20,087 nt of DNA, taken from contig JAEDJH010000026.1 of assembly GCA_016296415.1 (NCBI GenBank), forward strand, positions 1 to 20,087, read 5' to 3'. Below, piece after piece: positions 1-8,340 of this stretch. The notes beneath the pieces were generated by a model, which was given only the letters and a program-made list of their open reading frames with translations, was not told the origin of the DNA and made no database searches. The stretch comes from Clostridia bacterium. GTDB lineage: Bacteria; Bacillota; Clostridia; Christensenellales; CAG-138. The position numbers and the translations under genes were made by a program. How positions within the stretch are numbered: the stretch's first letter is position 1; each line of letters opens with the position of its first letter.

Positions 1-2
1 CC

Positions 3-845
3 CTACATTCTTTCGGCGCACTCGGCGAGGTTTGTCATCAGCATTGCCACGGTCATCGGGCCTACGCCGCCGGTGACCTTGGTTATATAGCTTGCCTTCG
101 GCTCGACCTCGTCAAACTTTACGTCGCCGTAGAGCTTGCCGTCTATGTTGGTTTGCCCCACGTCTATGACTATTGCGCCCTCCTTCACCATGTCCGCCGT
201 TATAAGCCCCGCATGACCTGCGGCAACGACTAAAATATCCGCCGTTGCGGTTATGCTGCCGAGGCTGTTCGTCTTTGTATGGCATACGGACACCGTGGCG
301 TTCCTGTTGAGAAGGCATATCGCAATGGGTCTGCCGACGAGGTTGCTCCTGCCGACAACCACTATATGCTTGCTGGTTATATCCACGCCCGTGCTGTCGA
401 TAAGGCGCATTATCGCCCTCGGCGTGCACGCAACTATCGCAGGGGTATCGTTAAGGAGCTTGCCTGCGTTGCAAAAATGCAGTCCATCTATGTCCTTTGC
501 CGGGTCTATGGCGTCGAGAACGAGCGTCGTATCCATTGTATCGGGAAGCGGCATCTGCACGATTATGCCGTGTACCGTGCTGTCGGCGTTGAGCCTGTCA
601 AGCAGCGATATAAGCTCCTCCTGAGTGGTTTCTTCGGAAAGGTGATAGGTTATGCACTCCATGCCGTGCTTAACGGCCGCCTGCTCCTTTAACGAGACGT
701 ACCTTGCGCTCATCTCCTCGCTGCCGAGAAGCACTATCGCCGCCCTCGGTCTTATGCCCCTTTGCCTGAGCCTTGAAACCTTTTCGTCAAGCTCCTTATA
801 GACCTCGGCCGCAATAGCTTTTCCGTTGATTATATGTGCACACAT
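3..845 (-). CDS. folD: Bifunctional methylenetetrahydrofolate dehydrogenase / methenyltetrahydrofolate cyclohydrolase FolD
   Basis: Cytoplasmic one-carbon enzyme that oxidises 5,10-methylene-THF and hydrolyses methenyl-THF to 10-formyl-THF. That product is the formyl donor for PurN and the AICAR transformylase encoded upstream in the same operon. The 280-residue product has the full family length. Visible motifs: YVSLK with the catalytic Tyr49/Lys53 pair, GIIVQMPLP (93-101), DIDG (118-121), VVGRSNLVGRP (163-173) for the dinucleotide site, and VTGGVGPMTVAML (257-269) near the C-terminus. The ATG is preceded by a GGGAGG ribosome site 8 bases upstream. Only 15 bases separate it from the purL stop, so it is the last visible gene of the pur operon; the window ends 2 bases past its TAG, so downstream content is unknown. 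Nothing in the sequence looks defective. Confidence 0.96.
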   Translation of the reverse strand: MCAHIINGKAIAAEVYKELDEKVSRLRQRGIRPRAAIVLLGSEEMSARYVSLKEQAAVKHGMECITYHLSEETTQEELISLLDRLNADSTVHGIIVQMPLPDTMDTTLVLDAIDPAKDIDGLHFCNAGKLLNDTPAIVACTPRAIMRLIDSTGVDITSKHIVVVGRSNLVGRPIAICLLNRNATVSVCHTKTNSLGSITATADILVVAAGHAGLITADMVKEGAIVIDVGQTNIDGKLYGDVKFDEVEPKASYITKVTGGVGPMTVAMLMTNLAECAERM

Positions 846-860
846 ATTTCGTACCTCCCT

Positions 861-3800
861 TTAGTCCATGAAGTAATCCGCCGCACCCTTGAATATAAGG
901 CTGTCGTCCACACCCTCTACGCCCTTGTAAAGCTCGCTTCCGTACCTTTCGCTGTGCGCCATCTTGCCAAACACCCTGCCGTCGGGCGAGGTAATGCCCT
1001 CTATCGCCATGACCGAGCCATTGGGATTTATGTCTATGTCCATTGACGGCTCGCCATCCATATCGCAGTATTGGGTCGCTATCTGTCCGTTTTCGATAAG
1101 GCGTTTTAACAGCTCATCGCCTATTATCACCCTGCCCTCGCCGTGCGAAACGGGTATCAGCGAAACGTCGCCCACGTTTTTGTGCATGAGCCACGGCGAC
1201 TTGTTCGAGGCGACACGGGTCCTTACAAGTTTCGACTGATGCCTGCCGATCACGTTGTATGTAAGCGTCGGGCTGTCCGCATCCGCAACCGAAATTTTGC
1301 CGAACGGAACAAGTCCGAGCTTTATAAGCGCCTGGAAGCCGTTGCATATACCGAGCGCAAGCCCGTCCCTGACCTCTAAAAGCTCGTGCAGTCTGTCCGT
1401 TATGCGTGCGTTTCGCATGAACGACGCTATGAGCTTTGCCGAGCCGTCGGGCTCGTCGCCGCCGGAGAAGCCGCCGGGTATGAACAGTACGTTTGCATCG
1501 GCAAGCCGCTTTTCAAACTCCCTTGCGCTCTCCTCAACGTCCTTCGGGGAAAGGTTGTTTATGACGAATATCTCGCCCTTCATGCCCGCCCTTTCAACGG
1601 CACGCTTTGAATCCGTTTCGCAGTTCGTTCCCGCAAAGACAGGTATAAGCACCTTCGGGACGGCAATGCGCACCTTCGGGCGTATCACGGGAGCCTTCCT
1701 CCCGCATGAAATCTTTTCCGCAGAACCGGCGTTTGCCGTCCTCGTGGGATATATCTCCTCGAGTGCGGAAGAATACACGCTGTAAAGCTCGTTAAGCTCT
1801 ATCCTCTCACCGAAGCAGTCTATCACCGGCTCCGCCGAAACGCTTCCGATGCGTATTCCGATGCCGATGTCCTCCTTTTCGCTTTCAACGACGAAGGCGC
1901 CGCATTCGGGCTTAAACAGCATATCCACGTCCGCCGCACAGCTCAGGGTAAAGCCAAGACCGTTGCCGATGCACATTTTGAATATGCTTTCGGCTATTCC
2001 GCCCCTTGTGGGGACGTATGCGGAAAGAATATCGCCGCATTTTATAAGCTCATGCAGTCTTTCGAGCGTCGCCCTCAGCTTTTCGCAGTTTACCGTGCCG
2101 TCGGCGCTCAGCTCGGGGGCGATATAGAACACGCCGCTTCCCGCCTTTTTAAACTCCTGTGAAATAACGCTTCGTGCATCGGCCGCAGCTATCGCAAACG
2201 AAACCAGCGTAGGCGGCACGTCGATGTTTTCAAACGTTCCGCTCATGGAGTCCTTGCCGCCGACAGCCGCAATTTTCAGCCCGAGCTGCGCATCCAATGC
2301 GCCAAGCAGCGCGGCCATGGGCTTACCCCAGCGATCGGGCTCGCTTTTCGGCTTTCCGAAATATTCCTGGAACGAAAGGTAGCAGTCGTCCAGCCCTGCG
2401 CCGCAGGCTATGAGCTTACAGACGGAGGTTATGACCGCACCGTATGCACCCATGTACGGGTCTGCGCTCGATATATACGGGTCAAAGCCGTACGCCATGA
2501 CCGAACAGGTGTTGGTTTCCCGTCCGCCGACGGGCAGCTTTGCCGCCATCGCCTGTGAGGGGGTCCTCATATACCTGCCGCTGAACGGCACGAGCACGCT
2601 CGCAGCACCGATCGTTGAGTCAAACTGCTCCGCAAGCCCTGCACGGGAGCATACGTTTATGTCGCCCACGGTCTTTTTCATGCGCTCGTAAAAGCTGCCG
2701 TTTTTGGCGATGGGTTCGGGAACGGTCGGCGCCGCAACGAATGCGTTGGCGTGCTTCTTTGCGCCGTTTGAGTCCAGAAAATCCCTCGATATATCAACTA
2801 TTCTTGCGCCCCGCCACTCCATGACCATACGGCGGTTATCCGTTATTCTGGCAACCTCGGTCGCCTCGATGTTTTCCGAGTGGGCAAGCTCCATGAAGCG
2901 CTCCCTGTCCTCGGCGGCAACCACCACCGCCATCCTCTCCTGAGATTCGGATATAGCAAGCTCCGTGCCGTCAAGCCCCTCGTACTTTTTGGGAACGGCA
3001 TCAAGGTTTATATGAACGCCGTCGGCAAGCTCGCCTATCGCCACGGACACGCCGCCCGCACCAAAGTCGTTGCAGCGCTTTATCAGCCTTGCCGCCTCCT
3101 CGTTTGAAAAAAGCCTCTGCAGCTTTCTCTCCTCGGGAGCGTTGCCCTTTTGCACCTCTGCGCCGCAGCTTGCAAGCGAGGTCTTATCGTGCGATTTGGA
3201 GGATCCGGTTGCGCCGCCGCAGCCGTCACGCCCCGTCCTTCCGCCGAGAAGTATTACACGGTCGCCCTTTTTGGGGACCTCTCTTATTACGTTCTTTTTC
3301 GGAGCCGCACCGACAACGGCGCCTATCTCCATGTGCTTTGCAACGTAACCGTCGTGATACACCTCGTCAACAAGCCCCGTCGCTATGCCGATCTGGTTGC
3401 CGTAGGAGCTGTAGCCCTGGGCGGCGGTACGCACTATTTTCCGCTGCGGCAGCTTGCCTTTTATGGTGTTTTCGGCGGGCTCAAGCGGATTCGATGCTCC
3501 GGTCACACGCATCGCCTGATACACGTAGCTTCTGCCGGAAAGCGGATCCCTTATCGCTCCGCCTATGCAGGTCGCCGCACCGCCGAACGGCTCTATTTCA
3601 GTGGGATGGTTATGCGTTTCGTTTTTGAAAAGCAGCAGCCAGTCCTGCATTTCGCCGTCTATGTCAGCCTTTATGTTCACGGTGCAGGCGTTTATCTCCT
3701 CGGACTCGTCAAGCTTCGTGAGTATGCCCTGCTTTTTGAGATACTTTGCGGCTATCGTCGCCATATCCATAAAGCACACGGGTTTTTTCACGCCGAGCGT

Positions 3801-4550
3801 TTCACGGAGCCGTATATACCGGTCAAACGACGCCTTGGCACGCATATCGGAAAACTCCTGCCCGTCTATCTCGGTGTTGAACGTCGTATGGCGGCAGTGA
3901 TCCGACCAGTATGTGTCGATAACCCTAAGCTCCGCAACGGTAGGCTCCCTGCCCTCCTTGGCAAAGTACGCCTTTATGAACGAAACATCCGCCTCATCCA
4001 TCGCAAGACCGTATTGCTTTATCAATTCTCCCGCATCGGTGGAGCTGAGCTTCACCTCGCCCACGGGCATCGGCTCGCCAAGGTCGCTGCGGAGCGTTTC
4101 GGGTCTGTCAAAGCCCGCCTCACAGCTTTCCACCGGATTTATCAGGTAATACTTTATCAAATCTATCGCTATCCCGGGCAGATTGCCGTAAAGCAGATAC
4201 ACCGTCGCCGTTCTCACCGTCGGGCGCTCGCCCATGGAGATGAGCTGTATGCACTGTGCGGCGGAATCCGCCCTCTGGTCAAACTGACCCCGTATGTACT
4301 CCACCGCAAAGGCGGTGCAGCCCTTTTCAGCGGGAAGCTCGAAAAACACGTCGTCGGTCTGCGGCTCTGAAAACACGGTGCTCACGCACTCGTTAAACAG
4401 CCTTTCGTCAACGCCCTCGACGTCGTAACGGTTTATTATCCGTATGTCCGTCAGCTCGCTTATGCCGATGAACGAGCGTATGTCCTTCAAAAGCGCCTTC
4501 GCCTTTTCACGGTATTCGGGCTTTCTTTCGGTAAATACTCTGTAAACCAT
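861..4550 (-). CDS. purL: Phosphoribosylformylglycinamidine (FGAM) synthase, single-chain fused form
   Basis: ATP- and glutamine-dependent conversion of FGAR to FGAM (purine step 4). This is the large single-chain type (1229 residues) that carries in one protein what Bacillus splits into PurS, PurL and PurQ. An N-terminal PurS-like region (about 1-150) is followed by a linker and the first synthetase half with SDHCRHTTF (216-224) and ETHNHPTEIEPFGGAATC (311-328), then a second synthetase half, then a class I glutaminase domain (about 966-1229) with IPGGFSGGD, nucleophile Cys1069 in GICNGFQ, and His1136/Glu1138 in SHGEG. I chose the ATG at 4550 (MVYRVFTERK), which is the usual clostridial start and has AGGGGAG 7 bases upstream. 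An ATG at 4616 in the same frame would add 22 residues inside the end of purD and looks spurious. One base separates its ATG from the purD stop, implying translational coupling. Confidence 0.96.
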   Translation of the reverse strand: MVYRVFTERKPEYREKAKALLKDIRSFIGISELTDIRIINRYDVEGVDERLFNECVSTVFSEPQTDDVFFELPAEKGCTAFAVEYIRGQFDQRADSAAQCIQLISMGERPTVRTATVYLLYGNLPGIAIDLIKYYLINPVESCEAGFDRPETLRSDLGEPMPVGEVKLSSTDAGELIKQYGLAMDEADVSFIKAYFAKEGREPTVAELRVIDTYWSDHCRHTTFNTEIDGQEFSDMRAKASFDRYIRLRETLGVKKPVCFMDMATIAAKYLKKQGILTKLDESEEINACTVNIKADIDGEMQDWLLLFKNETHNHPTEIEPFGGAATCIGGAIRDPLSGRSYVYQAMRVTGASNPLEPAENTIKGKLPQRKIVRTAAQGYSSYGNQIGIATGLVDEVYHDGYVAKHMEIGAVVGAAPKKNVIREVPKKGDRVILLGGRTGRDGCGGATGSSKSHDKTSLASCGAEVQKGNAPEERKLQRLFSNEEAARLIKRCNDFGAGGVSVAIGELADGVHINLDAVPKKYEGLDGTELAISESQERMAVVVAAEDRERFMELAHSENIEATEVARITDNRRMVMEWRGARIVDISRDFLDSNGAKKHANAFVAAPTVPEPIAKNGSFYERMKKTVGDINVCSRAGLAEQFDSTIGAASVLVPFSGRYMRTPSQAMAAKLPVGGRETNTCSVMAYGFDPYISSADPYMGAYGAVITSVCKLIACGAGLDDCYLSFQEYFGKPKSEPDRWGKPMAALLGALDAQLGLKIAAVGGKDSMSGTFENIDVPPTLVSFAIAAADARSVISQEFKKAGSGVFYIAPELSADGTVNCEKLRATLERLHELIKCGDILSAYVPTRGGIAESIFKMCIGNGLGFTLSCAADVDMLFKPECGAFVVESEKEDIGIGIRIGSVSAEPVIDCFGERIELNELYSVYSSALEEIYPTRTANAGSAEKISCGRKAPVIRPKVRIAVPKVLIPVFAGTNCETDSKRAVERAGMKGEIFVINNLSPKDVEESAREFEKRLADANVLFIPGGFSGGDEPDGSAKLIASFMRNARITDRLHELLEVRDGLALGICNGFQALIKLGLVPFGKISVADADSPTLTYNVIGRHQSKLVRTRVASNKSPWLMHKNVGDVSLIPVSHGEGRVIIGDELLKRLIENGQIATQYCDMDGEPSMDIDINPNGSVMAIEGITSPDGRVFGKMAHSERYGSELYKGVEGVDDSLIFKGAADYFMD

Positions 4551-4551
4551 G

Positions 4552-5826
4552 TCAGCTCTCCCCTCTTGTTTCAAGCGCCCTTTTGCCGATGTCGCTGCGC
4601 CTGTACATTCCTTCAAAGTGTATCCTGTCCGCCCCCCTGTACGCCGCCTTTACTGCCTCGGCAAGGCTTTCCCTGACAGCGGTAACGCCGATCACCCTGC
4701 CGCCGGAGGTTATATAGCCGCCGTCCGTAAGCTTTGTTCCGGCATGGAAAACCGTTGTGTCCTCCTCCATTTCGCCTATGGAGATCGTTTTCCCCTTTTC
4801 ATAGGCGTCGGGATAGCCGCCCGATGCAAGCACCACGCAGCACGAATATGCGTTTTTTACCCTTATGTCCGCCTCAGCCAGCTTCCCAAGGGATATAAGG
4901 CGCATAACGCTTGCCAGATCCGCCTCGACAAGCGGCAGAACCGCCTGCGTTTCGGGATCCCCGAAGCGGCAGTTGTACTCGATGACCTTCGGACCGTCCG
5001 CCGTCAGCATCAGCCCGAAGTATAAGCAGCCCCTGAACGTGCGCCCCTCCGCCTTCATTGCGGCGATGGTGGGCAATATTATCTCGTCCATACAGCGTTT
5101 TTTCATTTCATCGGTAAAATAGGGGTTGGGAGCTATTGCGCCCATACCGCCCGTGTTTTTCCCAAGGTCGCCGTCAAGCGCACGCTTGTGATCCATGGAG
5201 CTCGGGAGCAGGAACACATCGTTTCCGTCCGTGAGCGCAAGCACCGATACCTCGGGCCCCGTCAAAAACTCCTCTATGACCACGGTGTTTCCGCTTGCGC
5301 CGAATTTGCCGTCGAGCATCATGCTTTTGAGCGCAGCCTTCGCCTCCGCCTCGGTAAAGGCGATTATAACGCCCTTGCCGAGCGCAAGCCCGTCCGCCTT
5401 TATAACCATGGGCGGCTTTTGGCTTTCCACATAGCCGAGCGCATCGGCATAGCTGTCGAATATTCTGCATTTTGCGGTGGGGATGTCGTATTTTTCCATG
5501 AGGCGCTTTGAAAACGCCTTGCTTCCCTCGATTATCGCCGCCGCCCTGTTCGGTCCGAAGCAGGGTATGCCCATTTCCTCGAGCATATCCACCATGCCGA
5601 GCGCAAGCGGATCATCGGGTATGACCGCCGCAAAGTCCACCTTGGTTTCCTTTACAAAGCGCTTTATACCCTCCATATCGGTTGCGGCTATTCCCGTACA
5701 CTCCGCCTCCGAAGCAATTCCGCCGTTGCCCGGCGCAGCATACAGCCTGCCCACCGAAGGGCTGGCTTTAAGCATCTTTATTATTGCGTGTTCACGTCCG
5801 CCGCCGCCTATTACAAGAATGTCCAT
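4552..5826 (-). CDS. purD: Phosphoribosylamine-glycine ligase (GAR synthetase)
   Basis: ATP-dependent ligation of phosphoribosylamine and glycine to GAR, purine step 2. At 424 residues it has the standard length of the ATP-grasp enzyme. The N-terminal nucleotide-fold motif VIGGGGREHAI (5-15), the ATP-grasp lysine region KADGLALGKGV (143-153), the GPEVSV segment and the metal-binding EYNCRFGDPETQ (283-294) are all present. The otherwise common VVGPEAPL segment reads AVIPDDPLALG (67-77), which I regard as a clostridial variant rather than a defect. The start has GAGGGGA about 5 bases upstream, within the 12-base gap after the purH stop. The stop TGA lies one base before the purL ATG, and the purL ribosome site is inside the purD 3' end. 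Confidence 0.96.
   Translation of the reverse strand: MDILVIGGGGREHAIIKMLKASPSVGRLYAAPGNGGIASEAECTGIAATDMEGIKRFVKETKVDFAAVIPDDPLALGMVDMLEEMGIPCFGPNRAAAIIEGSKAFSKRLMEKYDIPTAKCRIFDSYADALGYVESQKPPMVIKADGLALGKGVIIAFTEAEAKAALKSMMLDGKFGASGNTVVIEEFLTGPEVSVLALTDGNDVFLLPSSMDHKRALDGDLGKNTGGMGAIAPNPYFTDEMKKRCMDEIILPTIAAMKAEGRTFRGCLYFGLMLTADGPKVIEYNCRFGDPETQAVLPLVEADLASVMRLISLGKLAEADIRVKNAYSCCVVLASGGYPDAYEKGKTISIGEMEEDTTVFHAGTKLTDGGYITSGGRVIGVTAVRESLAEAVKAAYRGADRIHFEGMYRRSDIGKRALETRGES
4558..4564 (-). promoter_or_regulatory. purL: Ribosome binding site deciding the purL start
   Basis: AGGGGAG on the minus strand, 7 bases before the ATG at 4550 and inside the 3' end of purD. It supports the 1229-residue PurL and argues against the ATG at 4616. 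Confidence 0.75.
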
Positions 5827-5838
5827 ATTATCCCCTCA

Positions 5839-7011
5839 TCAGTGATGGAACAGCCTTTGTCCGGTAAACGCCATCGCTATACCGTGTGCGTCGCACGCAG
5901 CAATAACGTCGTCGTCCCTAACGGAGCCGCCGGGCTGTGCGATGTATTTTACGCCGCTTCTGTATGCCCTTTCGACATTGTCCCCAAACGGGAAGAAGGC
6001 GTCGCTTGCGAGCGAAACGTCGTTAAAGCCGGCAAGCCACGTGCGCTTTTCCTCCTTGGTGAGCGGCTCGGGGCGAACGGCGAAGCAGCGCTGCCACTTG
6101 CCCTCGTCCAATACGTCGCCGCAGTCCTCGTCGGAAAGATAAAGGTCGATCGCATTATCCCTGTCGGGACGGGGGAGCTTATCCAAAAACGGAAGCTCAA
6201 GCACCTTCGGATGCTGCCTCAAATGCCAAAGGTCTGCCTTATTTCCGGCAAGCCTCGTGCAGTGTATCCTCGACTGCTGCCCTGCGCCGACGCCGATGGT
6301 CTGCCCGTTTTTAGCATAGCATACGGAGTTGGACTGGGTGTATTTGAGGGTTATCATGGCGATGAGCATATCCCGCTTTGCCGCCTCGGGCATATCCCTG
6401 TTTTCGGTCACTACGTTGTCAAACAGCCTCTCGGTCAGCTCTATATCGTTTCTGCCCTGCTCGAAGGTTATTCCGTAAACCTGGCGTATCTCTATCGGGT
6501 CGGGGCGGTAGCTTTCGTCTATGCGTATCACGGTGTATGCGCCCTTGCGCTTCTTTTTCAAAAGCTCAAGCGCATCGTCATCGTAGTCGGGGGCGATAAC
6601 GCCGTCGGAAACCTCACGCTGTATCGCCTTTGCCGTGGAAAGATCGCAGCGGTCGCTGAGCGATATAAAGTCGCCGAACGAGGAAAGCCTGTCCGTTCCC
6701 CTCGCACGCACGTACGCCGCCGCAAGCGGTGAAAGCTCGCTGTTTGCCGCAAAGTACATACGCCTTTCAACGTCGCTTAGCGGCAGACCTATCGCCGCAC
6801 CGGCAGGGCTTACGTGCTTGAAGGACGCCGCCGCAGGAAGCCCCGTGGCACGTTTAAGCTCCCTGACGAGCTGATAACCGTTCAGCGCATCGAGCAGATT
6901 TATGTAGCCCGCTCTGCCGTTAAGCACGGTTATGGGAAGCTCTTTATCGGATACGGTTATTTTTGCCGGCTTTTGATTTGGGTTAAGTCCGTACTTCAGC
7001 TCGTACTGCAT
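5839..7011 (-). CDS. purH: AICAR transformylase (stand-alone, PurH C-terminal domain type)
   Basis: Transfers the formyl group of 10-formyl-THF to AICAR, giving FAICAR (purine step 9). The 390-residue protein corresponds only to the transformylase part of bifunctional PurH: it starts directly with MQYELKYGLNPNQ and has no N-terminal MGS-like IMP cyclohydrolase domain. The catalytic Lys65-His66 pair is seen in SFKHVSPAGAA, followed by the SNSVCYAKNGQTIGVGAGQQ block and the classic PurH ending with AQPGGSVRD and AMAFTGQRLFHH. The start is well set by an AAAGGAG ribosome site that begins at the stop of the preceding purO gene, 12 bases away. The missing cyclohydrolase activity is presumably supplied by that purO neighbour. 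The intact C-terminus and strong ribosome site argue that this is a genuine single-domain gene, not a truncation. Confidence 0.93.
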   Translation of the reverse strand: MQYELKYGLNPNQKPAKITVSDKELPITVLNGRAGYINLLDALNGYQLVRELKRATGLPAAASFKHVSPAGAAIGLPLSDVERRMYFAANSELSPLAAAYVRARGTDRLSSFGDFISLSDRCDLSTAKAIQREVSDGVIAPDYDDDALELLKKKRKGAYTVIRIDESYRPDPIEIRQVYGITFEQGRNDIELTERLFDNVVTENRDMPEAAKRDMLIAMITLKYTQSNSVCYAKNGQTIGVGAGQQSRIHCTRLAGNKADLWHLRQHPKVLELPFLDKLPRPDRDNAIDLYLSDEDCGDVLDEGKWQRCFAVRPEPLTKEEKRTWLAGFNDVSLASDAFFPFGDNVERAYRSGVKYIAQPGGSVRDDDVIAACDAHGIAMAFTGQRLFHH

Positions 7012-7023
7012 CTTTTTTCTCCT

Positions 7024-7710
7024 TTATGCGTTTTTGTTTATTATCACGATGTCCTCTTTGCCGCTTTCATCCGTAAAGCTGACGTAGAGCGAGACCCTGT
7101 TTGCCTCGTCAAGTGCGCTCCATACCTCGTCCGCAAGCGTTTTTGCATCCGCCGCAGTCACGCTTATGCGCCTCGGCTCTCCCGTAAAGGAGGGTATCGG
7201 TGCGCCATCGCAGGTGTAGGTATGGATAAGGTGCAAAACGCCGCTTTCATAGCCGTATTCATAGAAGCAGCGCATACAGCTTTTGCCGCCGTCCTCGGTT
7301 TTGAGTATGCTCTGGCGATAGCCGCTTTCATCCATCACAGCACTTATTCTCGGGGTAAAGTTCGGCGCATCGGGCTCAAAGCAGCGGGTACGGAGCGCCT
7401 CCCCGAACGTTTTCCCGTTCGCCATGTACTCATAAACGGTATCCGTCTGGTCGCCGTTGGTCACGATAAGGCTGCCATTGAGCTTCCTCACCGGCGAATA
7501 GATTATAAGAGATGGGTCGGTAAGCTTTTTCTCGTCAAACGCCCTCGTGCGTATGCCGTCCGGCGTCCTTTCAAACACCCTGTTACGGCTGTTTTCGCTT
7601 CGCCCCATTATGAAATAAACCGCAATGCGGTATTTGCCGTCCGCACTTTTGCCCGTCAGTATGCCCCTGCCGGGGTAGGAATTTGCTTTCAATGCCTCGT
7701 TTACAGTCAT
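7024..7710 (-). CDS. purO: IMP cyclohydrolase, PurO-like (archaeal type, IMP_cyclohyd family)
   Basis: Likely closes the ring of FAICAR to give IMP, the last step of the pathway. The 228-residue product resembles archaeal PurO in three blocks that I recognise from memory: GRSENSRNR (36-44), IVTNGDQTDTV (82-92, cf. VVSNGSHTDTI in archaea) and TPRISAVMD (119-127, cf. TPRIAAAIN). It is somewhat longer than the roughly 200-residue archaeal enzymes. Position strongly supports the call: it lies 12 bases before a transformylase gene that lacks the PurH cyclohydrolase domain. A GAAAGG sequence lies 10 bases before the ATG, which is 24 bases after the purN stop. No alternative cyclohydrolase occurs in the window. 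Function is inferred from similarity and context; I cannot place catalytic residues with certainty. Confidence 0.85.
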   Translation of the reverse strand: MTVNEALKANSYPGRGILTGKSADGKYRIAVYFIMGRSENSRNRVFERTPDGIRTRAFDEKKLTDPSLIIYSPVRKLNGSLIVTNGDQTDTVYEYMANGKTFGEALRTRCFEPDAPNFTPRISAVMDESGYRQSILKTEDGGKSCMRCFYEYGYESGVLHLIHTYTCDGAPIPSFTGEPRRISVTAADAKTLADEVWSALDEANRVSLYVSFTDESGKEDIVIINKNA

Positions 7711-7734
7711 ATCCTTACAGCCTTTCTCATGCCT

Positions 7735-8340
7735 TTATTTGTTTTCGTCGAGCAGCTTTTTGCATACAAGCTCGACCGCACTCGGGAGTATTACCCACTC
7801 CGCCTGCTCCATAACGCGCCTTTGCAGCGTTTCGGGAGTGTCGTCGGGAAGTACGTCCACCGCCTTTTGCATTATTATCTCGCCGCCGTCGGCAACGCCG
7901 TTTACATAATGCACCGTTGCGCCCGTGACCTTCACGCCGTATTCCAGCGCCGCCTCATGCACCTTGAGTCCGTAAAAGCCCTTGCCGCAGAACGACGGTA
8001 TCAGCGACGGATGTATGTTCAGTATCCTGCCCTCATAGCGGCGTGTGAAGCTTTCGCTCAGTATCGACAAAAAGCCCGCAAGCACCACCACGTCCACCGA
8101 GTATTCGTCAAAAAGCTCCTGCACCCTTGCCTCGAACTCCGCGGCAGTCTTTTTTGTAAACACGACCGTTTCGTGCGGTATGCCGGCAAGCCTTGCACGC
8201 TCCGCCGCATAAGCGCCCTCCTTCGCCGCCACCAAAAGCACTATCTCGCCGCTTTTTATGACGCTGCCCACGGAGTCTATGAGCGCCTGAAAGTTGGTGC
8301 CTCCGCCGGATGCAAGAACGGCTATTTTAGCCTTTGTCAT
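7735..8340 (-). CDS. purN: Phosphoribosylglycinamide formyltransferase (GAR transformylase 1)
   Basis: Folate-dependent formylation of GAR to FGAR, purine step 3, using 10-formyl-THF of the kind FolD makes. The 201-residue protein has the N-terminal phosphate-binding ASGGGTNFQAL (10-20), the catalytic Asn108 and His110 in ILNIHPSLIPSF, and Asp151 in NGVADGGEIIMQ, matching the Asn-His-Asp triad of the family. I chose the ATG at 8340: it overlaps the purM stop as ATGA (8340-8337), has GAGGG 9 bases upstream, and gives the canonical start MTKAKIAVLASGG. An ATG at 8457 would add 39 arginine-rich residues that merely read through the purM 3' end. The 4-base overlap suggests coupled translation with purM. 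Confidence 0.96.
   Translation of the reverse strand: MTKAKIAVLASGGGTNFQALIDSVGSVIKSGEIVLLVAAKEGAYAAERARLAGIPHETVVFTKKTAAEFEARVQELFDEYSVDVVVLAGFLSILSESFTRRYEGRILNIHPSLIPSFCGKGFYGLKVHEAALEYGVKVTGATVHYVNGVADGGEIIMQKAVDVLPDDTPETLQRRVMEQAEWVILPSAVELVCKKLLDENK

Noticed and set aside
4551..4616. N-terminal extension of PurL by 22 residues from an ATG at 4616
   Set aside because: The extension overlaps the end of purD, has no family similarity, and the ATG at 4550 has a good ribosome site and the canonical PurL start.
5839..7011. purH as a truncated or frameshifted bifunctional gene
   Set aside because: The protein starts cleanly at the transformylase domain behind a strong ribosome site, ends with the canonical C-terminus, and the upstream gene is an unrelated PurO-like frame rather than remnants of the MGS-like domain.
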